Shown here piece after piece: positions 1-6,798 of a DNA stretch of 18,997 bases. The notes beneath the pieces were generated by a model. It saw nothing but the letters and a program-made list of their open reading frames with translations. It did no database searches and was not told where the DNA came from. Source of the DNA: JABDAD01 sp964409695 (GTDB taxonomy: Bacteria; Pseudomonadota; Alphaproteobacteria; Rickettsiales; Rickettsiaceae); the NCBI GenBank assembly GCA_964409695.1, contig CAYPDX010000025.1:1-18997 (forward strand), in the 5' to 3' direction. The stretch's first letter is position 1; every line of letters starts with the position of its first letter. A program made the position numbers and the translations under genes.

Positions 1-988
1 TGAAGGCTTTTACTGAATTGGCAAATTGCTTTTCTGTCTCACCAGGAAAACCAATTATAAAATCTGATGATATAGCGATATCCGGCCTCGCAACAAGTAA
101 CTTATCTATAATCTCGAGATATTCTTCGCGCGAATGTTTCCTATTCATTGCTTTTAGAATCTTATTAGACCCTGATTGAATAGGTAAATGTAAGAAAGGC
201 ATGAGTTTTTGCGATTCACCATGAATATTGATAAGATCATCATTCATATCAACTGGATGAGAGGTAATATATCTAATCCTCTCAAGCGCTGGGATTTTTT
301 CAAGCACCCTTATTAAACCAGCTAAATTAACAATATTACCTTCAGCGTCTTTACCATGATATGCATTAACATTCTGCCCAAGCAAAGTAACTTCCTTTGC
401 TCCTTTTGTAACTACTTGCAAAACTTCTCTATATACTTGCTCAAGAGGCCTAGAAAACTCAGCGCCACGAGTATATGGCACAACGCAGAATGAACAAAAT
501 TTATCGCACCCTTCTTGAACGGAAACAAAACTACTTGTCCTAATATCTCCTATTTCCTCTGGAAGCTTGTCAAATTTTGCCTCTTCAACAAAATCTAGAT
601 CTATAAGATGATTTTCATTTCTATGAATTTTAGCAACAAGCTCTGGAAGACTATGATATGACTGTGGCCCAACTACAATATTAACATAAGGAGCTCTTTT
701 AAAAATTTCTTCGCCTTCTGCTTGCCCTACGCACCCAGCAACCGCAAGCATAATTTTTTCCCCATAGCCACGACGGTCATTTATTTTTTTGATTTTACCA
801 AGCTCTGAATACATTTTTTCAGATGCTTTTTCTCTAATATGACAAGTATTGATTATAGCAAGATCTGCATCTTCCATATTTTCCGTTGTCTCATACCCAT
901 GAGGGCTCATCAAATCCTGCATACGCTGAGAATCATATACATTCATCTGACAGCCATATGTTTTTATAAATAATTTTTTCTTCGCCAT
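1..988 (-). CDS. miaB: tRNA-2-methylthio-N6-dimethylallyladenosine synthase MiaB (5' part, runs off the window)
   Basis: MiaB is a radical-SAM enzyme that adds a methylthio group to i6A at position 37 of tRNAs reading UNN codons. The visible 329 residues start at ATG 986-988 with MAKKKLFIKTYGCQMN and cover the UPF0004 domain. Its second [4Fe-4S] cluster ligands are C13, C49 and C86. The radical-SAM motif CxxxCxxC is at C161, C165 and C168 (GCDKFCSFCVVPYTRG). Further along are LLGQNVNAY and SHPVDMNDDLI, both typical of MiaB. The family is usually about 440-450 aa, so the rest of the radical-SAM barrel and the C-terminal TRAM domain lie beyond position 1. The ABC-2 permease diverges from it across 74 bp. 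The specific MiaB call over MtaB or RimO rests on GCQMN, INTCHIREKA and the SHP motif. No strong Shine-Dalgarno sequence precedes the start. Confidence 0.96.
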   Translation of the reverse strand, partial: MAKKKLFIKTYGCQMNVYDSQRMQDLMSPHGYETTENMEDADLAIINTCHIREKASEKMYSELGKIKKINDRRGYGEKIMLAVAGCVGQAEGEEIFKRAPYVNIVVGPQSYHSLPELVAKIHRNENHLIDLDFVEEAKFDKLPEEIGDIRTSSFVSVQEGCDKFCSFCVVPYTRGAEFSRPLEQVYREVLQVVTKGAKEVTLLGQNVNAYHGKDAEGNIVNLAGLIRVLEKIPALERIRYITSHPVDMNDDLINIHGESQKLMPFLHLPIQSGSNKILKAMNRKHSREEYLEIIDKLLVARPDIAISSDFIIGFPGETEKQFANSVKAF

Positions 989-1024
989 AAATTTATTCTA
1001 AATACATCTTAAAAATTTTGGGTT

Positions 1025-1030
1025 ATTATA
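1025..1030 (-). promoter_or_regulatory. candidate -10 box for miaB
   Basis: A perfect TATAAT on the minus strand lies about 37 nt before the miaB ATG, in the 74-bp divergent gap. It would give a leader of about 30 nt. No convincing -35 hexamer is seen 16-18 bp upstream, so this is a candidate only. Confidence 0.35.
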
Positions 1031-1062
1031 TAGCATTAATCGATTAGAGAATACATAAAATT

Positions 1063-1838
1063 ATGAATTGGTACGGAACATACACCTTATTTATACGAGA
1101 AGTTAGAAGATTCTTAAAAGTATATCATCAAACACTTATAGCCCCTGTGGTTTCGGCATTGATATTTCTATCTATCTTCACACTCGCGCTTGGTGGAAGA
1201 GAGCATAAAATATATGATATCCCTTATATTGATTTTGCAGGTTATGGTCTAATTATAATGACTATTATACAAAATGCCTTCTCAAACAGCTCTTCCTCTT
1301 TAATTATGGCTAGAGTGCTAGGTTATATAAATGATATTCTAATGACTCCACTTGGTGGCATGGAAATAGTTTTATCCTATACACTTGGTGCTCTTGTTCG
1401 AGGCCTTATGGTAGGATTTTTACTTACTTTAGTTCTGTGGTTTATTATTGATTTTAGAATTCATTCCATTGGGCTTCTAGTTTTTTATGTATTTGGTGCA
1501 TGTATATTACTTGCAAATCTTGGAATAATATCCTCAATTATAACAGATAATTTTGATCAAAACTCAGCAGTAACAAGCTATATTATAACCCCATTATCAT
1601 TCCTATCANNNNNNNNNNATCAGGAACATTTTTTTCCATTCACCAACTTCCTGAATGGCTAAAAACAATAAATCTAGTAAATCCGTTTTTCTATATAATA
1701 GACGGATTTAGATATAGCTTAATTGGATTTTCAGATGGAAGTATAAATGTAGGTATCATAGTTTTAACCATAGCAAATACTATTATTATCACTCTAAATG
1801 TTGGAATTATTAATTCTGGATGGAAACTAAAACAGTAA
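1063..1838 (+). CDS. ABC-2 type transporter permease (reading frame broken only by an assembly gap)
   Basis: This is an integral membrane permease of the ABC-2 / YadH-NodJ type, which works with a separate ATPase to export a substrate across the inner membrane. The substrate cannot be told from the sequence, and no ATPase gene lies next to it here. Codons 1063-1608 give 182 residues beginning MNWYGTYTLFIREVRRFLKV. They include several hydrophobic segments, near residues 22-43, 55-75, 105-130 and 133-160. After ten Ns the gene resumes in another frame from 1620 as SGTFFSIHQLPEWLKTINLV and ends WKLKQ at TAA 1836-1838. Joining PLSFLS to SGTFFSIHQLPEW restores the signature of the family (PLxFLSGTFYSI) and gives about 253 aa, its normal length. 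The frame change therefore comes from the arbitrary gap length and not from a mutation. The start follows the first ATG after the divergent promoter region. Confidence 0.88.
1609..1618. other. assembly gap of 10 N
   Basis: There are ten undetermined bases inside the ABC-2 permease gene. The bases just before (...atca) and just after (atca...) the Ns are the same four bases. Fusing them gives a continuous in-frame conserved motif (FLS-GTFFSI). The gap is probably a placeholder for overlapping contig ends and hides little or no missing sequence. Confidence 0.9.
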
Positions 1839-1856
1839 TTAAACTATGATAAGAAA

Positions 1857-1931
1857 TGGTGGAGACGAAGGGAATCGAACCCCCGACCCTCTGCGTGCAA
1901 AGCAGATGCTCTACCCCTGAGCTACATCCCC
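1857..1931 (-). tRNA. tRNA-Ala (anticodon UGC)
   Basis: The minus strand folds into a full cloverleaf that starts GGGGATG and ends CGTCTCC-A-CCA. The acceptor stem carries the G3:U70 wobble pair, the main alanine identity element. The anticodon loop is CTTTGCACG with anticodon TGC, the anticodon stem is TCTGC/GCAGA, and the T loop is TTCGATT. The CCA end is encoded (1857-1859), giving 75 nt in total. It faces the ABC-2 permease, whose stop is 18 nt away. No clear intrinsic terminator follows it. Confidence 0.97.
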
Positions 1932-2018
1932 ACTTTATACCAGATTCGAAATTAATCGTATACTTGATATATAAACCGAGTTTGAGTTAAACACTCTTTT
2001 TCGGCCAATCTTATGCAT

Positions 2019-2131
2019 GATGGTATAATATCTTTTAATTTACTAGTCAAGAAATAATTAGAAGTTTTAGGTACTTCTTGTCTAAAACTAAACTACTAAA
2101 AGAAAACACACAAAAATTTTATTATACCATC
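2019..2131. repeat. short inverted-repeat element upstream of dnaK
   Basis: The 11-mer gatggtataat (2019-2029) recurs as its exact reverse complement attataccatc (2121-2131), enclosing 91 bp. Inside are two further, mutually exclusive foldbacks: agaagt/acttct (2060-2065 and 2073-2078) and agttttag/ctaaaact (2063-2070 and 2082-2089). No flanking target-site duplication is evident. It could be a small MITE-like element, a palindromic repeat or a pair of opposed extended -10 promoters (TGGTATAAT on each strand). Genome-wide copies cannot be checked here. Confidence 0.5.
2021..2029 (+). promoter_or_regulatory. candidate extended -10 promoter (TGGTATAAT) toward dnaK
   Basis: TGGTATAAT matches the extended -10 consensus TGnTATAAT and points toward dnaK with a leader of about 160 nt. 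No good -35 is seen. It coincides with the left arm of the inverted repeat, so its promoter role is uncertain. Confidence 0.3.
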
Positions 2132-2158
2132 TTGTAAAAATTCACTTAGATACTATAT
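2131..2158 (+). promoter_or_regulatory. heat-shock (RpoH/sigma-32-type) promoter of dnaK
   Basis: CTTGTA (2131-2136) and CTATAT (2153-2158) are separated by 16 bp. This matches the heat-shock promoter pattern described for alphaproteobacteria (CTTG, 17-18 nt, then CyTAT-T). Transcription would start near 2165, leaving a leader of about 30 nt with an AGGA Shine-Dalgarno at 2184-2187. Placement directly before dnaK supports the call. The sigma factor gene itself is not in the window. Confidence 0.6.
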
Positions 2159-2196
2159 CTCTCTTATCAATTTAATATAAAATAGGAATCAAACAT

Positions 2197-4089
2197 ATGG
2201 CTACAAAAGTTATTGGCATTGATTTAGGTACTACTAATTCATGCGTCGCAGTTATGGAAGGAAAAGAACCTAAAGTTATTGTAAATGCCGAAGGCATGAG
2301 AATAACTCCATCTATCGTTGCTTTTGCAGCTGGGGATGAAGTTTTAATTGGCGACCCAGCAAAAAGACAAGCTGTTATAAATCACAAAAATACAGTTCAC
2401 GCTTCAAAGAGACTTATAGGTAGAAGATTTAACGACCCTAGAGTTAAGGAAGATCAAAAATTAGTATCTTATCAAATAGTTGAAGGTAGTAATGGAGACG
2501 CGTGGATTGAAATTAATGGACAAAAATATTCTCCAAGTCAAATGGGAGCGTATATCTTACAAAAAATGAAAGAAACTGCTGAAAATTACCTTGGTGAGAA
2601 GGTCACGCAAGCTGTAATAACAGTTCCAGCTTACTTTAATGATGCTCAAAGACAAGCGACAAAAGATGCAGGAAAAATTGCAGGTCTTGATGTACTTCGT
2701 ATTATAAACGAACCTACAGCGGCAGCTCTTGCTTATGGCTTTGATAAATCAGGTAATAAAACAATTGCAGTATTTGACCTTGGAGGTGGTACTTTCGATA
2801 TTTCTATCCTCGAAATTGGCGATGGTGTATTTGAAGTTAAATCAACAAATGGTGATACATTCTTAGGCGGTGAAGATTTTGATAATAGAGTTCTTGATTA
2901 TTTAGTTGATGAATTCAAAAAGCAAAATGGTATTGATCTTAAAAATGATCCATTAGCTCTTCAAAGACTTAAGGAAGCTGCTGAAAAAGCAAAAAAAGAG
3001 CTTTCATCAGCTCAACAAACTGATATTAATCTTCCATATATTACGGCAGACGCATCAGGTCCTAAGCATTTAAACATTATTTTAACTAGATCTAAACTTG
3101 AAGCCCTTGTTGATGATCTCATCACAAGAACAATTGAACCATGCAAACAAGCTTTAAAAGACGCGGGGCTAAAAGCTTCTGATATTGAAGAAGTAGTTCT
3201 CGTTGGCGGCATGACTCGTATGCCTAAAGTTATTGAAAAAGTTAAAGAATTTTTTGGAAAAGAACCTAATAAGGCTGTAAACCCTGATGAAGTAGTGGCC
3301 CTTGGTGCTGCAATACAAGCAGGTGTTTTGCAAGGTGATGTAAAAGACATTTTACTACTTGACGTAACACCTCTTTCACTAGGTCTTGAAACTCTTGGCG
3401 GCGTATTTACAAAGCTTATTGAGAGAAATACCACAATTCCTACAAAAAAGAGTCAAACTTTCTCAACAGCAGATGATAACCAAACAGCGGTTACTATAAG
3501 AGTGTTCCAAGGCGAAAGAGAAATGGCAGCCTACAATAAACTTCTTGGACAATTTAATCTTGAGGGAATTCCACCATCTCCAAGAGGAATGCCTCAGATT
3601 GAAGTTACTTTCGATATTGATGCGAACGGAATTGTAAGTGTATCAGCAAAAGATAAAGCATCTGGTAAAGAACAAAAAGTTACGATTCAAGCATCAGGTG
3701 GCTTAAGCAAGGATGAGATTGAAAATATGATTAAAGAGGCTGAGACTCATTCAGCTGACGACAAAAAAAGAAAAGAAGTTATTGAGACTAGGAATAAAGC
3801 AGATGCTCTAATCCACTCAACAGAAAAAAGCTTGAAAGAATATGGCGATAAGCTTGATCAATCAGCTAAGCTTGAAATAGATGCAGCAATAACAGATCTA
3901 AAAAAAGCTCTTGAAGGTGAAGATTCAGAACTTATCGCTAAGAAGACTGAAGCACTAACAGAAGCTTCAATGAAAATTGGCCAAGTTATGTACGAAACTT
4001 CAAAAGCCGAAGCAGAGCAAGCGCAGGAGCCTCAACCAAGTGAGGCAAAAGATGCAGAATTTAAAGACGTATCTGATACTGAAAAATAA
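2197..4089 (+). CDS. dnaK: molecular chaperone DnaK (Hsp70)
   Basis: DnaK is an ATP-driven cytosolic chaperone that binds exposed hydrophobic segments and is cycled by DnaJ and GrpE. The 630 residues match the usual family length. The phosphate-binding motif IGIDLGTTNSCVAV is at residues 6-19, the VPAYFNDAQRQATKDAG segment starts near 143, and the second phosphate loop VFDLGGGTFDIS is near 192-203. The adenosine motif VVLVGGMTRMPKV is near 335-347, and the interdomain linker DILLLDVTPL is at 384-393. A beta substrate-binding domain and a helical lid follow. The acidic tail ends DAEFKDVSDTEK, as is common in alphaproteobacteria. The ATG is preceded by AGGA at 9 nt spacing. A heat-shock promoter lies just upstream and an intrinsic terminator just downstream, before dnaJ. 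GrpE is not encoded here. Confidence 0.99.
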   Translation: MATKVIGIDLGTTNSCVAVMEGKEPKVIVNAEGMRITPSIVAFAAGDEVLIGDPAKRQAVINHKNTVHASKRLIGRRFNDPRVKEDQKLVSYQIVEGSNGDAWIEINGQKYSPSQMGAYILQKMKETAENYLGEKVTQAVITVPAYFNDAQRQATKDAGKIAGLDVLRIINEPTAAALAYGFDKSGNKTIAVFDLGGGTFDISILEIGDGVFEVKSTNGDTFLGGEDFDNRVLDYLVDEFKKQNGIDLKNDPLALQRLKEAAEKAKKELSSAQQTDINLPYITADASGPKHLNIILTRSKLEALVDDLITRTIEPCKQALKDAGLKASDIEEVVLVGGMTRMPKVIEKVKEFFGKEPNKAVNPDEVVALGAAIQAGVLQGDVKDILLLDVTPLSLGLETLGGVFTKLIERNTTIPTKKSQTFSTADDNQTAVTIRVFQGEREMAAYNKLLGQFNLEGIPPSPRGMPQIEVTFDIDANGIVSVSAKDKASGKEQKVTIQASGGLSKDEIENMIKEAETHSADDKKRKEVIETRNKADALIHSTEKSLKEYGDKLDQSAKLEIDAAITDLKKALEGEDSELIAKKTEALTEASMKIGQVMYETSKAEAEQAQEPQPSEAKDAEFKDVSDTEK

Positions 4090-4101
4090 AATATTTCAAT
4101 C

Positions 4102-4135
4102 AAAAGGATTCCTGCCTTACCTGGAGTCCTTTTTT
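4102..4135 (+). terminator. intrinsic terminator between dnaK and dnaJ
   Basis: AAAGGATTCC (4103-4112) pairs with GGAGTCCTTT (4123-4132) as a 10-bp stem with one G-U pair and a 10-nt loop, followed by a run of T to 4135. It lies 13 nt after the dnaK stop. Partial read-through would set a lower level of dnaJ than dnaK. Confidence 0.85.
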
Positions 4136-4168
4136 AAATTAAATATAACAAACTAATACAAAGCTGAT

Positions 4169-5308
4169 ATGTCTAAGAAGGATTTTTATGAATTGCTTGG
4201 TGTAAGCAAGACTGCAAGCGCTGATGAAATTAAAAAAGCTTATAGAAAGCTTGCCATGAAGCATCACCCTGATACAAACAAGGATAATAGTGAAGCTGAA
4301 GCAAAATTCAAAGAGCTAACAGAGGCTTATGACGTTCTAAAAGATGAACAAAAGCGCGCTTCATATGATCGTTTTGGACACGCAGCATTCTCACAAAACC
4401 ACGGACAACAGCAGGGTGGCTTTCATAGAGGTTTCCAAGGTGGAGATTTCTCTGATGTTTTTGGTGATTTCTTCAATGATGTTATGGGAGCAGGCGGTAG
4501 GAGGCAAAGACCAAGCGCCCAAACAAGAGGTTCAGACTTAAAGTATAATCTAACAATAACTCTAGAAGAAGCTTTCGCTGGCGTAGAAAAAAATATTTCC
4601 TTCTCAGCCGCAACAAAATGCGAAGGATGTAACGGAAAAGGCAGCAAGGATCCAGACGGTGGTTCAAGTAATTGTTCAAATTGCCATGGGCATGGCGTCG
4701 TTAGGATGCAACATGGATTTTTTGCAGTTGAACAAACTTGTAATTATTGCCAAGGAACAGGGCAGCAAATCAAAAACCCATGTTCAAAATGTACAGGTAC
4801 TGGAAGACATTCTGCAACAAAAACAGTAAATATCAATATTCCAGCAGGCGTTGAAAGCGGTAATAGGATAAGGTTCCCCGGAGAAGGCGAAGCAGGTGCA
4901 CGCGGCGGCGCATCAGGTGACTTATACGTATTTGTTACAGTAACAAACCATGATGTTTTTAAAATAGAAGGATCTACAGTTCATTGTATGGTTCCTATAT
5001 CATTTCCTATAGCTGCAATGGGAGGAGAAATAGAAGTCCCTACTATCGATGGTAGTAAGGTAATGTTAAAAATTCCAGCTGGCACTCAAAATAATGATAA
5101 ATTAAAATTACGCGAAAAAGGCATGAGCAAAGTACGCTCAACCCATAGGGGCGACATGATAGCCCATATTTTTGTTGAAGTTCCAAAGCACCTATCTGCT
5201 AGACAGAAAGAATTACTAACTGAATTCACCAAAGAAATAGAGAATTCAAAAGAGCATAAAAACGAAAGTATTTTTAATAAAATGAAGAACCTATGGTCGG
5301 GAAAATAG
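4169..5308 (+). CDS. dnaJ: co-chaperone DnaJ (Hsp40, type I)
   Basis: DnaJ delivers substrates to DnaK and stimulates its ATPase through the J domain. The 379-aa protein has a complete class I layout. The J domain is at residues 1-70 with HPD at 33-35, followed by a Gly/Phe-rich linker at about 75-110. The zinc-binding domain has four CxxCxGxG units: C151/C154, C169/C172, C191/C194 and C205/C208. The C-terminal substrate-binding domains include IPAGVESGNRIRFPGEGEAG. The ATG at 4169 gives the standard N-terminus (MSKKDFYELLGV). No convincing Shine-Dalgarno sequence precedes it (aaagctgat), and no promoter is evident in the 79 bp after dnaK, so expression probably depends on read-through of the dnaK terminator. 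Confidence 0.99.
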   Translation: MSKKDFYELLGVSKTASADEIKKAYRKLAMKHHPDTNKDNSEAEAKFKELTEAYDVLKDEQKRASYDRFGHAAFSQNHGQQQGGFHRGFQGGDFSDVFGDFFNDVMGAGGRRQRPSAQTRGSDLKYNLTITLEEAFAGVEKNISFSAATKCEGCNGKGSKDPDGGSSNCSNCHGHGVVRMQHGFFAVEQTCNYCQGTGQQIKNPCSKCTGTGRHSATKTVNINIPAGVESGNRIRFPGEGEAGARGGASGDLYVFVTVTNHDVFKIEGSTVHCMVPISFPIAAMGGEIEVPTIDGSKVMLKIPAGTQNNDKLKLREKGMSKVRSTHRGDMIAHIFVEVPKHLSARQKELLTEFTKEIENSKEHKNESIFNKMKNLWSGK

Positions 5309-5367
5309 CTCATCTAAAAAACATATAATAGCCATCACACGATTGAATCCTTATTAGTACTAGGGAA

Positions 5368-6165
5368 TTAAGTACCAAGCAACATAGTTCCATCTACTGT
5401 ATCAACATCAGGCATACTGTACTCTGTGATATAGAGAGGAAGAGACATTTCTCCACTCATATACAAAATATCATCCCACTCACAACCATATGACACAGGC
5501 GGAGCAAAACGCTCTTCTGTTGCAAGATTATTTGCCAAAATATACACTCGTAACTCAGGATTAATATTACTTAGATCGTCGCTAGAAGAAACCCAACCAG
5601 CTACTTTAGATTTAAAAATACTAGATAAATCGTTTGTGTTAACAAATTCTAAAAAACATGTATCTATACAAAACTCAAAAGGTCCCAAGCTTCTATCGTG
5701 GAAATGTTTTAAAAAAGTATTTTTCAATTGTGATGATAAATTATTTCTGCAGGCGAAATCTATTAATGGTTTTGTAAGATCACGAGCTTCTATAAATCCT
5801 TGCTCTATAAAGGTTGAAAGACCACTTACATTTTCTAGATCATCGCAATGTCTTATTAAATACCCGGCTATAATGATTAGCGCCTTTTTATATTCTGAGC
5901 TTCCACTTTTAGAATATTCTTCTAAAACTTCATTTAATTTGCCAATATGCAGGTAAACTGTAAAATTAGAATATCCCTCAGGAAAGCAATTTTCTTTGAA
6001 ATAAACCTTATTAGTATCAACAGCAGTAGCTTCGCCTTCTACCTCTCCAAAGGTATCTACTCTTATTAAGTTACCATCTATAAATTGCGCAGGATAGAGT
6101 TTTTGCACATGAAAAACCTTAAAACACTCATCAAACTCTTTTTTATTTATAGTTATACTTATCAT
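5368..6165 (-). CDS. uncharacterised 265-aa protein (possible BTB/POZ-like fold)
   Basis: I do not recognise this family by sequence. The frame is uninterrupted for 265 codons and begins at ATG 6163-6165, about 22 nt downstream of a near-consensus sigma-70 promoter, which argues for a real, expressed gene. No signal peptide or membrane segment is visible, so the protein is probably cytosolic or exported by a non-Sec route. A short beta-like start (MISITINKKEF) is followed by VYFKENCFPEGYSNF and TVYLHIGKLNE, then a hydrophobic helix (ALIIIAGYLI, about residues 95-104) and several amphipathic helices to about residue 165. The order resembles a BTB domain (xFpexFxxxLxYxYTGxL, then a helix like LLxLAxxL) with a BACK-like tail. 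This is an inference from pattern only. The gene is convergent with dnaJ (59 bp between stops, no clear terminator) and unrelated to its neighbours in function. The start lacks a Shine-Dalgarno sequence. Confidence 0.75.
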   Translation of the reverse strand: MISITINKKEFDECFKVFHVQKLYPAQFIDGNLIRVDTFGEVEGEATAVDTNKVYFKENCFPEGYSNFTVYLHIGKLNEVLEEYSKSGSSEYKKALIIIAGYLIRHCDDLENVSGLSTFIEQGFIEARDLTKPLIDFACRNNLSSQLKNTFLKHFHDRSLGPFEFCIDTCFLEFVNTNDLSSIFKSKVAGWVSSSDDLSNINPELRVYILANNLATEERFAPPVSYGCEWDDILYMSGEMSLPLYITEYSMPDVDTVDGTMLLGT

Positions 6166-6193
6166 AAAGATATTAATTTAACTATTTTGAATC

Positions 6194-6222
6194 AGTGTAA
6201 ATTAATTCTAACAATATGTCAA
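6194..6222 (-). promoter_or_regulatory. sigma-70-type promoter for the 265-aa gene
   Basis: A perfect TTGACA (minus strand, 6217-6222) is separated by exactly 17 bp from TACACT (6194-6199), which matches TATAAT at four of six bases. The predicted start is near 6187, giving a leader of about 22 nt to the ATG at 6165. It is the best-matching housekeeping promoter seen in the window. Confidence 0.65.
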
Positions 6223-6406
6223 TGAGCCAAATCAGCATCCCTATTAATGCGACGGTTTTTTGCTTTTCGACAACGGTTTATTCAACATTTTTCATCTTTA
6301 ATATAAAGTCAGTCAAATTAGTTTTTTTACCACTCCAATAAAATAAATCATTTCATTTAGAAAGTTCGAATGAAGGTATTTGCTTCATTGGTAAAAAAAT
6401 CTGTTC
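6223..6406. other. non-coding stretch with one small hairpin
   Basis: There is no open frame with coding character on either strand. The only structure noted is a perfect 7-bp hairpin, aatgaag (6369-6375) and cttcatt (6383-6389), with a 7-nt loop and no T run on either side. This stretch, the terminator and the remnant below together make up the gene-free part of 6166-6798. Confidence 0.5.
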
Positions 6407-6467
6407 ATAAAAAAAGTGGGCCCGCTGTTCCTGACCACGAGCATTAAAAAAATCAAAACCCACTTTT
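6407..6467 (-). terminator. intrinsic terminator at the end of the rpoBC unit
   Basis: AAAAGTGGG and CCCACTTTT (arms 6459-6467 and 6412-6420) form a 9-bp stem around a 38-nt loop. On the minus strand the stem is followed by a run of T (A run at 6408-6414 on the plus strand). The loop is unusually long but may fold further. It is the first terminator-like structure after rpoC, about 330 bp beyond its stop and past the decayed remnant. Confidence 0.6.
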
Positions 6468-6485
6468 ATAAGTGTCGCTCAAATT

Positions 6486-6794
6486 TTAAAAATTGAAAGG
6501 TTTAACAAAATCAAACCCGAGTTCTCTAAGTTTGCCTAATAATTCTACATCTAGACCTTTTTTAATAACATCATAGGCAGACTCATCCCTGATCTCATCA
6601 CATATTTTATGATCAACACTTTTATAAATCTCTTGAAAAAAAGGGAGTAAAAGACTTTCATCGATTAAATAACAAAAAGCATCTTCTAATTAAGTTTATA
6701 GACGCTATGCAAGAGTCGAAAGAGCGCAGCTTATTCTTCATAAGTGAGCATCTTTCGATCTCGCAACAATCGCTTCTAGAAACTCAATCTCAGA
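6486..6794 (-). pseudogene. frameshifted remnant of an unidentified gene downstream of rpoC
   Basis: Three minus-strand pieces in successive different frames read like one broken protein. The first (from about 6794) reads SEIEFLEAIVARSKDAHL and then stops. The second begins at 6741 and reads MKNKLRSFDSCIASINLI. The third (6689-6486) is an open 67-codon frame containing LEDAFCYLIDESLLLPFFQE and ending ELGFDFVKPFNF before TAA. The third frame has no ATG, GTG or TTG start and is preceded in frame by a stop. The residue mix looks like a soluble alpha-helical protein and not random AT-rich translation. The family is not recognised. It lies directly after the rpoC stop and before the operon terminator. 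An alternative is that it is non-coding with a chance open frame. Confidence 0.45.
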
Positions 6795-6798
6795 GCTT

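Noticed and set aside
1934..1942. TGGTATAAA on the minus strand as the tRNA-Ala promoter
   Set aside because: It lies about 4 nt from the tRNA 5' end, so transcription would begin inside the tRNA. The likely promoter must be further upstream and was not identified.
3012..3434. 140-codon open frame on the minus strand inside dnaK
   Set aside because: It is fully antisense to conserved dnaK codons, has low-complexity Ser/Thr-rich composition and no ribosome site; a shadow of dnaK codon bias.
5309..5367. Bidirectional terminator between dnaJ and the 265-aa gene
   Set aside because: Only a short palindrome (tagtacta) without a stable stem and T run is present, so a terminator cannot be supported.
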